A stretch of 64,000 bases of DNA from Levilactobacillus suantsaiihabitans (GCF_004745505.1 NZ_RKLX01000001.1:1-64000), one strand, 5' to 3'; positions 41,192-50,552 are shown, numbered from the stretch's first letter. Program-made: numbers and translations. Notes: a model not told the origin generated them from the letters alone.

Positions 41192-42511
41192 ATGATGATT
41201 GTGAAGAAAATTTTGTTAATTCTGGGAACGGCTCTGGGTCTGGTACTGGTCGTGCCTGCCACTTTGGCACACGCCAGCAGTTACCTCAAAATCACGAGCC
41301 AAAAGTCAACCAGCTACAATGCCCGTTTTGTGAGTCAGAGTAGCCGCAATGATGGGATTTATTACTATGCGCCCTACTACACGCAACGGTCGGCCAAGAC
41401 CCGCGATGCCAGCGGAAAAAACTGGCAACACCGCTTCGTCAAGGTCACCAAGGTCGCTAAGCTGTCTAACGGCACGACCTACGTCAAGTTCGCGTGGTAC
41501 GGCAAAACGATTGGCTGGGTCAACCAAAAGGCCCTGCAAAAGTACAGTCGTTCGCAAAATGCTGCGGCCTTACTGAACAACGCCCATTTCCAAGGGCGCG
41601 CCATGTTATTTAACCACTACGCCACCGGGGCGAGTCGCGTCAGCGTGGGGGATGCCGACGTCTCAAGCAAGTTGGCCAACACTGCCAACACCCTCTTCCC
41701 AATTGCGTCGTTACAAAAGGTCCTGACCGGGGCCATTATCGAACAATTGGCAGCCAGTGGCAAGCTGTCCTTAACGGATAAATTAAGCAAATACTACCCA
41801 AGCGTGGCCGGTAGCGGCAACATCACCTTGCGGCAGTTGCTCAACCACCGGTCCGGTATCGACATGGACGAAACCACGCCGGATACCCTGTTGACTAGCC
41901 AGGCCTCCGAGCTGAACTACACGCTCGATCAGCTGAAAAGCACCGGGTCGCAGTCGTTTAACTACACCAACGCTAACTACACCTTGCTGGCGGCGATTGC
42001 TTCCAAGGTGACCGGTCAATCCTACGACACGTTGGTCCAAAACCGCATCATCAAGCCGTTGAATCTCCAGCACACTTACGCCTGGGACGACCTGCCCAGT
42101 GACAGCGTGGTGGCCAGTGGCTACACCTACAGCAATGGCAACAGCGTGACCAACAACGTTTCTCAAAAGCTGATGTCATCTCTGCTGGGAGCCGGCAATT
42201 ACTATTCCACGCCGGAAGACTACTACAAGATTCAAAAGGGCTTGCGTAACGGCAAGATTTTGACCAAGAATCAGTACTATGACTTGGCCGATAACTACAA
42301 GCTCAACTACGCCGGTGGCTTGTACCACTACAGTGGCGGCATCAAGCGCGTTCGCGGGGCTTTGAGTGGCTCCGGTTACGAAACGCTGTACTACGGCTCC
42401 GAAGGCAACAAGAAAGGCGTTATCTTATTCGCCAATCAGAAGCCAACGAAGTCGATCGACAAGCTAGGCAAGACGCTCTATGACCTGGCCCGTTACTACA
42501 ATGAAAACTAA
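41192..42511 (+). CDS. Secreted beta-lactamase-like serine hydrolase with N-terminal SH3-like repeat domain
   Basis: This 439-residue protein has a signal peptide (LLILGTALGLVLVVPATLAHA). Residues about 30-125 look like a surface-binding GW/SH3-type domain (YYTQRSAKTRDASGKNWQHRFVKV and TYVKFAWYGKTIGWVNQKAL). The rest is a class C/PBP-type hydrolase with SxxK in FPIASLQKVLTG and YxN in FNYTNANYTLLA. It probably acts on peptidoglycan or D-amino-acid peptides at the cell surface. Lactobacilli carry several such proteins. The terminator follows directly. Confidence 0.87.
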   Translation: MMIVKKILLILGTALGLVLVVPATLAHASSYLKITSQKSTSYNARFVSQSSRNDGIYYYAPYYTQRSAKTRDASGKNWQHRFVKVTKVAKLSNGTTYVKFAWYGKTIGWVNQKALQKYSRSQNAAALLNNAHFQGRAMLFNHYATGASRVSVGDADVSSKLANTANTLFPIASLQKVLTGAIIEQLAASGKLSLTDKLSKYYPSVAGSGNITLRQLLNHRSGIDMDETTPDTLLTSQASELNYTLDQLKSTGSQSFNYTNANYTLLAAIASKVTGQSYDTLVQNRIIKPLNLQHTYAWDDLPSDSVVASGYTYSNGNSVTNNVSQKLMSSLLGAGNYYSTPEDYYKIQKGLRNGKILTKNQYYDLADNYKLNYAGGLYHYSGGIKRVRGALSGSGYETLYYGSEGNKKGVILFANQKPTKSIDKLGKTLYDLARYYNEN

Positions 42512-42522
42512 GCCTTAACGAC

Positions 42523-42573
42523 AATCCCCGCCATCAACATCCAGTCCATGAACGTTGGTGGCGGGGATTTTAG
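42523..42573 (+). terminator. Terminator of the serine hydrolase gene
   Basis: AATCCCCGCCA pairs exactly with TGGCGGGGATT, followed by TTTTAGG. Confidence 0.8.
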
Positions 42574-42619
42574 GTTAACTTTGATTGAAACTAGTGACTG
42601 ATTGCTGCACGTTACAAAC

Positions 42620-43028
42620 CGACCGCCCACCGTTCGCCAAATATGGGTTGGCACGCTGGGGCAGGTCGAGCCGAAGAACCCGTCTCAAAGTGGCCTCATG
42701 GCCGAAATGTGCGCCAACAGGCAACTTGTTCCGCCTATTGTCACACGCTATTTCAGCGGCTGGACCCGTAATATCCATCGACTTTCCTATTGGAACATTG
42801 TCTGGCTCTTATCACAATCGAGTAGTCTCAAGCCACAATCTGCCGGAGGAGGCCAGGGATGGCGCCAGCTGTGTCGACGGTGTTGGCAGAGGTCTTTTCT
42901 CTGCCTACAGCGTGGGACGACTTCGGAGACTTGCGGGCTAGGCAAGGCTTCGAAGCGAGCCGGAAGCCCGCCCCTTGGCTGCAGGCGTTCCCCATAGCAG
43001 GCAGAATCCCTGGCAGCCGCAGGCACTG
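42620..43028 (+). repeat. Dispersed structured element, locus 14: truncated A plus full B
   Basis: 42632-42650 is the left arm of module A, running into gtcgagcc and then into a piece of the gaaacgtg repeat (about 42700-42745). The right arm of A is missing. Module B is 42842-43024. Its closing helix is GCCAGGGAT with ATCCCTGGC (exact). Its hairpin is GGCAGAG (42885-42891) with CTCTGCC (42899-42905), and the second hairpin pairs CTTCGGAGACTTGC with GCAAGGCTTCGAAG. It ends about twelve bases before the glucosaminidase stop codon. Confidence 0.86.
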
Positions 43029-43035
43029 GTTTGTG

Positions 43036-43662
43036 TTATGTGTCATACTGGTTCAAATTGTAAGTGGCAATGACGTTGTCGAGTTTTTTGGCGTAATCGG
43101 GATCGGTCGCGTAGCCGTTTTCCTGCAACAGCTTGGCCGCCGTTTGATAATCCGTGACCGTCTGCTTAAAGTAATTGGCCTTCAACAGCGCATCGTGATC
43201 CAAGATGGCCGCCGTCAGGCTCGGGTAATCGCGGAAGTTGGCGTGAATCTGAATCTTCTTGCCGTTCACGTATTCACTGGTCGGAAACGACTTGGACTGT
43301 CCCTGGTAACTGCCCTTGACCCCAAACGGGTTGTTGGCCTGCTGGAACAGTGCCGAGGTTCCCCAGCTGGATTCCAAAATGGCCTGGGCAATCACGATGC
43401 TGGGCAGCACCTGACCGTTTTGTTGGTAAACGCGTACGGCCGGCGCCGCCATTTTCTTGATAAATTTCCGCTGGGCTGCGGTCGTTTGTCCCATGACCGT
43501 CCCCGTGCTGGTCTGGTCTACGTGCGTCGCGCGGATGACCGTTTTGATTTGGCCCCGCATTAACAGACCGCCGCCCAAGACCAAGAGGACCACGACAAAG
43601 ATCCAGGTCGCCGTTGCGGGGTTAGTCCCAGTTTTTCGTTTGTTACGCCGTCGTTTAGGCAC
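43036..43662 (-). CDS. Membrane-anchored glucosaminidase (GH73 family)
   Basis: This 208-residue protein has an Arg/Lys-rich cytoplasmic tail, then one membrane helix (WIFVVVLLVLGGGLLM, residues about 20-35) and a GH73 domain. AILESSWGTSALFQQANNPFGVKG is the active-site motif with the catalytic Glu. Near the C-terminus are LLKANYFKQTVTDYQTAAKLLQENGYATDPDYAKKLDNVI. It cleaves glycan strands of peptidoglycan. The start is GTG with GGAGGG upstream. Confidence 0.92.
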   Translation of the reverse strand: MPKRRRNKRKTGTNPATATWIFVVVLLVLGGGLLMRGQIKTVIRATHVDQTSTGTVMGQTTAAQRKFIKKMAAPAVRVYQQNGQVLPSIVIAQAILESSWGTSALFQQANNPFGVKGSYQGQSKSFPTSEYVNGKKIQIHANFRDYPSLTAAILDHDALLKANYFKQTVTDYQTAAKLLQENGYATDPDYAKKLDNVIATYNLNQYDT

Positions 43663-43772
43663 CCGAATCCCTCCGTTTCCGTTATAATGGAGTCAATTAT
43701 ACCGAGTTTTCCCCCGAGTGCTACCCGCAATGAGGAAGCCTCAAAAAAACTTAACCTTTACGAAAGGAGTCA

Positions 43773-44765
43773 ATGGCCATGTTGTTCAGTGCCAGCCTAT
43801 TTCTAATTTGTTTAGCCGCTTTACTGACCTTCTGGCAGCCCCACGGTTTGAGCTCAGCCGTGGTGACCTGCATCAGTGGCGGAATCATCATCTTGCTAGC
43901 CGGTTTTTCCCATCACGCCGGCTGGCAAGTCGTGGCCCACGTCGGTTGGGTCCTGATTGGTCTAGTCGCGGCGCTGGGACTCTTCATTTTGCTGTTGATT
44001 CTCAACGTGCCCCGGCTGGTCGTCCGGAAAAATGAGCACCTGACCTACGGCGTGTTGGCCGGCATTTGGCTCTGGCTGATCTTAGGGATTGGCTGGCTTT
44101 ACAACATCAGCCACGGCAACTTCTCCGGGACGCTGTGGCCCTGGGTCACCTTCATCCCCGTCTTTAGCGTCTACATTGGTATCCTGTTTGCCGCCAGTCT
44201 GGTCGGGTTCTTGCGGGCCAATCTCTGGCGCGCCCGCAAAGCCGACACCATCGTTATCTTGGGCGCCGGTCTGTTGCACGGTGACCAAATCGGCCGCGTC
44301 TTGGGCAGTCGACTAGACACCGCATTAGCCTTGGCACGACGCCAAAAAGGCCCCGTCACCCTCCTCGTTACGGGGGGCCAGGGACCAGACGAAACAACCA
44401 CGGAAGCCGCAGCCATGGCGGATTATTTAATCGCTCACGACTGGCCTCAAGACCAAATCGTGCAGGAAACCCAAGCGACCAATACGTTCAGTAACTTACT
44501 TTACAGTCAGCGGCTGTGGGGCCAATTGCCGCACCAGGGCGGCCGGGTCGTCATCGTGACCAACAACTACCACCTGTTTCGTGCCGAGCACCTGGCCAGT
44601 CAACTGGGGATTCGCTTCGGGGGCTACCCCGCGCCGACGCGGCTAGGCTACCTGCCGACCGCTTGGGCCCGCGAGTTTCTAGCCATCATTATGTTACATC
44701 CCCGCTTGCACCGCGGCGTCTTGGTCGGCCTAATTGCGACGAACATCTTGTGGTTCTTGATTTAG
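43773..44765 (+). CDS. YdcF-family (DUF218) membrane protein
   Basis: This 330-residue protein has five to six membrane helices in its N-terminal half. The DUF218 domain follows (TIVILGAGLLHGDQIGRVLGSRLDTALALAR, then LLVTGGQGPDETTTEAAAMADYLIAHDWPQDQIVQETQATNTFSNL). A last helix is at the C-terminus. Related proteins (SanA, ElyC, YdcF) affect envelope integrity; the enzymatic role is unsettled. Two starts are possible (43773 and 43779) after AAAGGAG; spacing favours the second. Confidence 0.88.
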   Translation: MAMLFSASLFLICLAALLTFWQPHGLSSAVVTCISGGIIILLAGFSHHAGWQVVAHVGWVLIGLVAALGLFILLLILNVPRLVVRKNEHLTYGVLAGIWLWLILGIGWLYNISHGNFSGTLWPWVTFIPVFSVYIGILFAASLVGFLRANLWRARKADTIVILGAGLLHGDQIGRVLGSRLDTALALARRQKGPVTLLVTGGQGPDETTTEAAAMADYLIAHDWPQDQIVQETQATNTFSNLLYSQRLWGQLPHQGGRVVIVTNNYHLFRAEHLASQLGIRFGGYPAPTRLGYLPTAWAREFLAIIMLHPRLHRGVLVGLIATNILWFLI

Positions 44766-44779
44766 CGGACTTTCGGGCG

Positions 44780-44907
44780 CTGGCCGCCTACCGTTCGCCA
44801 AATATGGGTTGGAACACTGGCTGACGCAGGCGCTTGGTTTCCCCAACTCTAGGTGTCAGAACACTGTCATTAATCAGCACGTTAATTTCACTTTCAACCT
44901 TCAGACG
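44780..44907 (+). repeat. Dispersed structured element, locus 15: internal deletion copy
   Basis: The left arm of module A (tggccgcctaccgttcgccaaatatgggttggaac) joins directly to the right end of module B (ctgacgcaggcgcttggtttc) and the right inverted end (ctttcaaccttcag, 44891-44904). All paired cores are deleted. It abuts the stop of the choloylglycine hydrolase gene at 44909. Confidence 0.8.
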
Positions 44908-44908
44908 C

Positions 44909-45886
44909 TTAGTTCAATGCTGTCACGCTCAACTGATTGGGAACGTTGTAGAATTTGGGCTTCGTCCAGTTCAACATTTCCGGCGTCAAGCGCAACTGGA
45001 CCGTGTCCAAGCGATTGTAGGGCTGGAAATAATACGTTAACGACTCGCACACCGTGGCTGCACGGTAGACGGAATACGTCGGCCGGTATTGAGAGCTGCG
45101 CGGAACCGTGACGCTGTCCAATAAGTGCCAGGCACTGATGATGGCCTCGTCCTCGTCGGCGGGCAGGTCCGCACGTTCCTTGTAATATGCCGCCCGGACG
45201 AAGCGCCCGCCCGGCGTGAAGGAGCCACTGGGGACCGGTTTGCCAGAGAAGCGGCCGGTCGTGACGCGCGGTGCGTTCAACGGCACCGTACCGGCTTGAA
45301 AATCGTCGGTGTAGTTCACGTACTGGCCCAGCCGTTTCAGCTGTAGCTCGAAGTCCTTACTGTTGGTGACCACGCCCAGCGGATTCTCACGTACGCGCAT
45401 GGGAAAATGCGTGGGTTCAATGACCACGGTCCGCCCCGTCCGGTCAACCACGGCGAAGTGCAGCTCAGAATCGCCAATGTTATTGACGGCAAAGCGGTTG
45501 GTCATCAGTTGGATCTCGTCGATGTGGGCCTCAATGTCCGCAACCGACGCGTAGTGACCCAATAGATAAAATGAAAATTCATACGGTGCCAAGTGGACTT
45601 GCCCGGGCGTCGGCGTATCTACCAGATTAGAGCCATTGGCAAACGTCAGCTTTTGCACGCTCAATCCCATTTCATTCACACCGTCGGAAACGTCAATCTC
45701 ATGATCGTGCGCCCCACCACCGCCAATCATGGCGTAGCGGTTAGTGTGCACGGCGTTGTCATATAGGCCCTGCCATTGAAAGTTGCGGGGCACAAACAAC
45801 GGCTGCACGTACAGCGCGTGCCAATCCATGGTCCGCGCCAAGACGTGACTGCCATCCTTGGCAATTTGTAAAATACTGGTACACAC
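44909..45886 (-). CDS. Choloylglycine hydrolase family protein (bile salt hydrolase / penicillin V acylase type)
   Basis: This 325-residue N-terminal nucleophile hydrolase starts at GTG (AGGAGG nine bases upstream). The catalytic Cys is residue 2 (MCTS), exposed after Met removal. Conserved R18 and D21 are in ARTMDW, the NEMGL segment follows, the Asn is in VVTNSKDFELQL, and the late Arg is in GGRFVRAAY. It cleaves amide bonds of conjugated bile salts, penicillin V or N-acyl homoserine lactones. Which of these cannot be told from sequence alone. No signal peptide. Confidence 0.9.
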   Translation of the reverse strand: MCTSILQIAKDGSHVLARTMDWHALYVQPLFVPRNFQWQGLYDNAVHTNRYAMIGGGGAHDHEIDVSDGVNEMGLSVQKLTFANGSNLVDTPTPGQVHLAPYEFSFYLLGHYASVADIEAHIDEIQLMTNRFAVNNIGDSELHFAVVDRTGRTVVIEPTHFPMRVRENPLGVVTNSKDFELQLKRLGQYVNYTDDFQAGTVPLNAPRVTTGRFSGKPVPSGSFTPGGRFVRAAYYKERADLPADEDEAIISAWHLLDSVTVPRSSQYRPTYSVYRAATVCESLTYYFQPYNRLDTVQLRLTPEMLNWTKPKFYNVPNQLSVTALN

Positions 45887-45910
45887 GGGTCTCAGCCTCC
45901 TTTAAAAGTG

Positions 45911-45955
45911 AGCAAAAAGTCGGCCACCGCAAGAAGCGATGACCGACAACTTTAT
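45911..45955 (-). terminator. Terminator between the acetoin reductase and choloylglycine hydrolase genes
   Basis: An imperfect stem AAAGTCGG..CCGACAACTTT encloses a CGC..GCG inner stem and lies just after the minus-strand reductase gene. Confidence 0.6.
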
Positions 45956-45969
45956 GCAGTTATTCTATT

Positions 45970-46731
45970 TTAAGCGAAATTAATCCCACCATCAACAATA
46001 ATGGCTTGCCCGGTAATGTAATCGGACTTCTTGTCAGCTAAGAAGGAGACCAAGTTGGCCACGTCGGCAGGCTGTTCACCCCGACCTAAGGCAATGCTGT
46101 CAATGTTCTTCTGTAAGGTTTCCCCTTCAGGAACGTTGTAGATCTTCGCCATGCGCTTATCGATTTCATCCCACATTGGCGTCAACACGATGCCTGGGCA
46201 GTAAGCGTTGACCGTGATCTTGTCCTTGGCCAATTCCTTGGCAGCGGCTTGGGTCAGGCCCCGAACGGCAAATTTCGTCGCGGAGTAAGCCCCCAACATT
46301 TCAAACCCTTCATGGCCGGCAATGGAAGAAGCACTGATGATCTTCCCACCGGTGCCTTGGGCCTTGAACTGTTCCGCAGCGGCTTGGATACCAAAGAAGG
46401 CGCCCTTGATGTTAACGTCTAAGATTTGGTCCAGGTCTTCTTCGGAGGTTTCGATGACGGGGTCAATCTTGGCGATCCCGGCGTTGTTGACCATCACGTC
46501 CAAATGCCCCATGTCCGCAACCACGTTCTTCACTAAGTCAAACATAGCTTGCTTCTTGGAGACGTCGACGAAGTAACCCTTGGCACCATTCCCCACTTCA
46601 GCGGCAACCGCTTCAGCATGTTCTTGGTTCAGGTCAGCCACAGCAACTTGTAAGCCGTCGGACGCCAGTTGTTTCACGATTCCGGCACCAATTCCTTGGC
46701 CACCACCGGTAACAATCGCAACTCTAGTCAT
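45970..46731 (-). CDS. butA: Acetoin/diacetyl reductase (short-chain dehydrogenase)
   Basis: This 253-residue SDR has the cofactor motif TGGGQGIG at residues about 8-15, NNAG, the catalytic Ser in [10 protein letters not shown] and YxxxK in YSATKFA. It is very similar to the ButA/BudC group ([25 protein letters not shown], ending [13 protein letters not shown]). It reduces diacetyl and acetoin to 2,3-butanediol with NADH, a redox sink in lactic acid bacteria. The ATG at 46731 has GGAG nine bases upstream. The promoter carries a catabolite-response-like site. Confidence 0.9.
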   Translation of the reverse strand: MTRVAIVTGGGQGIGAGIVKQLASDGLQVAVADLNQEHAEAVAAEVGNGAKGYFVDVSKKQAMFDLVKNVVADMGHLDVMVNNAGIAKIDPVIETSEEDLDQILDVNIKGAFFGIQAAAEQFKAQGTGGKIISASSIAGHEGFEMLGAYSATKFAVRGLTQAAAKELAKDKITVNAYCPGIVLTPMWDEIDKRMAKIYNVPEGETLQKNIDSIALGRGEQPADVANLVSFLADKKSDYITGQAIIVDGGINFA

Positions 46732-46776
46732 ATGCAAACACTCCTTCTGATTTGTGAATTCAATTGGAACACTCTT

Positions 46777-46805
46777 ATTAAACCACACCCGTGAAACCGC
46801 TTCAA
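46777..46805 (-). promoter_or_regulatory. Promoter of the acetoin reductase gene with overlapping cre-like site
   Basis: On the minus strand, -35 TTGAAG (46800-46805) and -10 TTTAAT (46777-46782) have 17-base spacing. The segment TTGAAGCGGTTTCA (46792-46805) matches the CcpA consensus TGNAANCGNTNNCA with one mismatch and covers the -35 box, a position that would give glucose repression. Confidence 0.65.
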
Positions 46806-46880
46806 TTATTTTTCTAACGCTCGCCGCCACCCAGGATCGTAACACCCCGAATTATCTGGGGTTCGGTCACGAAAAATAAA

Positions 46881-46915
46881 AACGATCAAGCGGCTGACTT
46901 AACCAACTGATCGTT
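46881..46915. terminator. Hairpin upstream of the acetoin reductase gene
   Basis: AACGATCA pairs with TGATCGTT around an 18-base loop, then tcattt. No plus-strand gene is near; its role is unclear. Confidence 0.4.
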
Positions 46916-46934
46916 TCATTTGACCGGAGGCGAG

Positions 46935-47145
46935 AGTGGGACAAAAGGCGATTAGCCGGCGAGCATTTCAGCTATGTGAAGGTAAAACGAAGGAACCTGG
47001 GAGGTTTTATCCCAGACTCGACACAGGCCTAGCTTCACCAATTTTAGGTGTCCGCCCACCGCGTTCCAACGCCTATCTAGTGAACGGTCAGGCGACCAGT
47101 TCAACCCAGGTTGCTGACAACTCGTCCTCCAGAGCAGGCGACGGT
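46935..47145. repeat. Mixed repeat remnants, locus 16
   Basis: 46935-47015 (gtgggacaaaaggcg .. aacctgggaggttttatcccagact) belongs to the GAGCCTGGG hairpin family. 47052-47103 (gtccgcccaccgcgttccaacgcctatctagtgaacggtcaggcgaccagttc) is the 3' half of a minus-orientation module A like locus 5. No intact helix remains. Confidence 0.6.
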
Positions 47146-47150
47146 GCGGC

Positions 47151-47378
47151 CTAAGCCTGCGCGTCGGTCAAAAAGGCTTGGAAACGCCGGTCGATTTCCT
47201 TCAGCCGAGCCGTCTCCCCCAAGGTGTTGGGCACGCTGGCACTGATTTTCAGGTAGGCAAACATGACCTGACTGGGATCTAGGCCCGCCTGGGTGGCCAA
47301 TTGGCTGGCAAACGGGTAACGTTGGTCAGTTAACATTTTGGCAAATGGGCTCTGATAGGCTTGGTGATGCTTGGACAT
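47151..47378 (-). CDS. Small conserved-looking protein (75 aa), unknown function
   Basis: This soluble, helix-rich protein (YPFASQLATQAGLDPSQVMFAYLKISASVPNTLGETARLKEIDRRFQAFL) has no membrane segment. A strong GGGAGGGGAG ribosome site precedes the ATG and composition is coding-like. It is divergent from the MMPL gene. Family not recognised. Confidence 0.6.
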   Translation of the reverse strand: MSKHHQAYQSPFAKMLTDQRYPFASQLATQAGLDPSQVMFAYLKISASVPNTLGETARLKEIDRRFQAFLTDAQA

Positions 47379-47580
47379 TGAACTCCCCTCCCTTTTTGGC
47401 TAATACAAGTAGTTATCACTTTAACAGTTTCGGTTTTGAAAGCAACTAAAGAGTTTCTTAAAGTTTGTTAAATCCGGCTTAAAACAGCCCGAACGCCGGT
47501 CATTATGGTAGAATTGAGTATGGATTGTACCCTGCTCGCACGGCAGGAATTTGGATACATAGAGGGGACTCAGATTACTT

Positions 47581-50382
47581 ATGCAAGAACGGATTAGAAA
47601 GCTTCACCACAACCGAATCTTCGCACTCGTATTCTGGTTGATCGTGGTATTTGCGGCGATTGTTACTTTGCCGAATGTCAATACCATCATTCAGTATGAT
47701 GGTCAACCACAATTGGCGAATACGAGTCAGCCCGTCAAGGCGACTCAGATTCAAAATACTTGGGGACGTAACTTGAATGGCACCTACACCGTCAACGCGG
47801 TTTTCAACAACCCAGATGGCGCATTAACGAACAAGCAATTGGCTGCGATCAACAAGACCGTCTCCAATCTGCAGAAACGCTCGAGTTATTATGGGATCCA
47901 AAAGATCACCACAATGACCAATACGCCAACCAGTAAACCGCAACTGTTCTCCAAGGATAAATCGACTGAGATCGTCCAATTAGCGGTCAGTCACAACCAG
48001 GGAACCGTCCGGCAAATCTCCGGTCAATTGACCAGCCAGATTGCGACAATTGGCTTAAAGACGTACGTCACTAGCCCAGAAATCGTGAGCGACGCGGCTA
48101 ACGAACACATCGCGTCCTTCACGTTGATCGTCATCTTGATGACCTTACTGATCGCCTTAGTTGCCATGGGGATTTTATTCGCATCAATCATCGCCCCAAT
48201 CATTACGTTCCTTGCCATTTTAATTAGCTATATTTCCACGCTTAGTTTGGCGACTAACCTGGCCTATCACTGGAACTTCGCGTACTCCGAGTACACGCCG
48301 ATCTTCCTGTTGCTGGGGATTACTTTGTTTACGCTGTTGACCAGCTTCTGGTTCTTCCGCGACTTGCGTAACCACATCGACGACGGCATGGAAAGTCAAG
48401 AAGCCACGTCCAAGGTGATTCAAAACCTGGGTTACCGCATCTTGATCAGCACCCTGAGCTTAACGTTAGCCTTCGGGAGCCTGATGTTATTTGACTTCTC
48501 GTCCATTCGGGCTTACGGCCTGCTGGGCATCGGCTTTGCCATCACAGGGATTGCCAGTGTTACCCTGATTCCGGTCTTTGCCGGGATGTTGGGTGGTAGC
48601 CTCTTCTGGCCAAAGAAGACACGGCCAAAATTAAAGGACCACAAGCTTTGGCACAGTCTGGCCCGCTTCGGTCTGTGGCAACCCTGGATCGCCATCCTGG
48701 TCGTCATTTACCTGATTGGCCCATTTGCCTATGGCTACCGCAACCAACTCAGCTATGATAACGCAACGGATATTCCAAATAACCAAGCCGTGCAGGGTGC
48801 TCGCGTCTTAAGTGCTCACTTTGGTCAAGGGAAGGCCACACCGGTCACCCTTTACCTGCAAGCGAACAAGCGTCTCGATAATCAAAATCAATTGTTCCAG
48901 TTGGATAATCTGACCAAGAAGTTGCAAGCCCAACCCGGCGTTGCCAGCGTCACGTCGGTTACCCAACCGGGTGGTCAACCGATCACGCAGTACTACGCCT
49001 CAACTCAGTTAGGTAACCTGAACAATGAACTAACCGGTATCGTGGGGCAATTGGGCACCGTGCGCAACGACCTGAAGTCGGATAGCAACAACCTCCGGCA
49101 AAAGACGTTACAAAGCGAAGTCAAGCGCCTGCAAAAGCTGGCCTCCCAAACCAATAGTTTGGTCACCGACAGTAGCTCCTTACAAGGGGCGTTACAAGCG
49201 GCCCAGGCCAAGTCATCCACGGCAACGACCAGTTCTTCGTCTAAGCAAATCAAGCGCTACATCAGTCAACTGCTGTCGGTCAACTCTCAGTTGAACGCAG
49301 CACTGTCGACTCTGAGCACCTTGACCAGTGACATCACCACGTCGAACACGGATGCCACGGCCGCCCAAAGTAACTTGAGCAATTACGCCAACACCATCAA
49401 GGCCGTCAACAGTAGCCTGAAGGATTCCCGTAAGCAAGTTACCAGCATGCAAAAGTCATTGAACAAGATGTACCTGTACCTGAGTGGTTTACAGAGTTCT
49501 GAAGCTGCCAAGTCGTTGTACCTGTCACCGACGCAAATTGCCAGCGGTGATTTCCAACAATCCTTGGTCAACTTCACGGACGAAAAGGTCCAATCCACTT
49601 ACTTGACGATCACCTTAAAGCACGCACCAAATGCCAAGGATACCGCCAAGACGCTGACCCAACTGAAACAAGTGGCCAACGCCCAATTACGTGGCACGGT
49701 GCTGGAAGGCTCACCACTGACCTTTGCCGGCCAACCAGCCACGACCGCCACGATTCAAAACCAGTTCCAACACGACTTACCACGGGTCTTGGCCTTGGTC
49801 TTCGGCATCACCTTGATCCTGTTGATCATCTTCAGTCGGTCCCTGCTGCAAGCCAGCTACTGGTTCTTGACCTTCCTGGCATCCACTGCGGCCAGTTACC
49901 AACTGACCCATCTGTTGATGAAGTGGTTGACGGGTAACGGCGACTTCAACTGGCAAGTGCCATTGTTGGCCTTCGTTCCGGTCACCGTCTTAGCCGTCGT
50001 TGAATTGACCCAGTTAGCTCTGAGCTACCGGTTAAACGACGCTCCACTCCTCGACTGGTTATTGCCAGGGATTCACGAGGTCGGCCAAACCATGCGCCAT
50101 TCCCTGTTCATCATCATCGCCGGGGTCTTAGGCCTGTTGGTCGCCGAATCACAGACGTTGACGGCGGTTACCCTGATTACCATTCTCACGGCAATCATCT
50201 TCAACCTGACCTTACCAATCATGGCTGCGGCCTTTGGTAAGTTAGCGGTCATCCTGCCGGCCCAAAAGCCCCACGATTTCCACATGCCACGGCGGAAGAA
50301 ACGGCAAAAGCGCGCTGATCGGCCAATCAAGTCTGTCACAAGTGATGAGACCAAATCGACTGACGATAACGACGCTAAATAA
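47581..50382 (+). CDS. MMPL/RND-family membrane transporter
   Basis: This 933-residue protein has two repeats. Each has one helix, a large extracytoplasmic domain and a block of five helices (residues about 175-345 and 730-890). The second external domain (about 390-680) contains a long Ser/Gln/Leu-rich coiled segment. The cytoplasmic C-terminal tail is Lys/Arg/Asp-rich. Family members export lipids, peptides or drugs using the proton gradient; the substrate here is unknown. It is preceded by an extended -10 box (TATGGTAGAAT) near 47505-47515. Confidence 0.9.
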   Translation: MQERIRKLHHNRIFALVFWLIVVFAAIVTLPNVNTIIQYDGQPQLANTSQPVKATQIQNTWGRNLNGTYTVNAVFNNPDGALTNKQLAAINKTVSNLQKRSSYYGIQKITTMTNTPTSKPQLFSKDKSTEIVQLAVSHNQGTVRQISGQLTSQIATIGLKTYVTSPEIVSDAANEHIASFTLIVILMTLLIALVAMGILFASIIAPIITFLAILISYISTLSLATNLAYHWNFAYSEYTPIFLLLGITLFTLLTSFWFFRDLRNHIDDGMESQEATSKVIQNLGYRILISTLSLTLAFGSLMLFDFSSIRAYGLLGIGFAITGIASVTLIPVFAGMLGGSLFWPKKTRPKLKDHKLWHSLARFGLWQPWIAILVVIYLIGPFAYGYRNQLSYDNATDIPNNQAVQGARVLSAHFGQGKATPVTLYLQANKRLDNQNQLFQLDNLTKKLQAQPGVASVTSVTQPGGQPITQYYASTQLGNLNNELTGIVGQLGTVRNDLKSDSNNLRQKTLQSEVKRLQKLASQTNSLVTDSSSLQGALQAAQAKSSTATTSSSSKQIKRYISQLLSVNSQLNAALSTLSTLTSDITTSNTDATAAQSNLSNYANTIKAVNSSLKDSRKQVTSMQKSLNKMYLYLSGLQSSEAAKSLYLSPTQIASGDFQQSLVNFTDEKVQSTYLTITLKHAPNAKDTAKTLTQLKQVANAQLRGTVLEGSPLTFAGQPATTATIQNQFQHDLPRVLALVFGITLILLIIFSRSLLQASYWFLTFLASTAASYQLTHLLMKWLTGNGDFNWQVPLLAFVPVTVLAVVELTQLALSYRLNDAPLLDWLLPGIHEVGQTMRHSLFIIIAGVLGLLVAESQTLTAVTLITILTAIIFNLTLPIMAAAFGKLAVILPAQKPHDFHMPRRKKRQKRADRPIKSVTSDETKSTDDNDAK

Positions 50383-50400
50383 ATGAATAAGTTTGCTGAA

Positions 50401-50430
50401 AGTCACTGACTGCGGTCGGTGGCTTTTTTG
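50401..50430 (+). terminator. Terminator of the MMPL gene
   Basis: AGTCACTGAC pairs with GTCGGTGGCT around TGCG, followed by TTTTTT. Confidence 0.85.
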
Positions 50431-50552
50431 TTTGCGCTACTTCAAGCGTCCTTCCCCACTGCCTCAGCGTATGTACCAGGCAATTAAATAAGTTATCCCC
50501 CGCCAGTTAGGACGCGCCACAGCCCCGCTCAGGCCCCGATCACGGCAGACTA

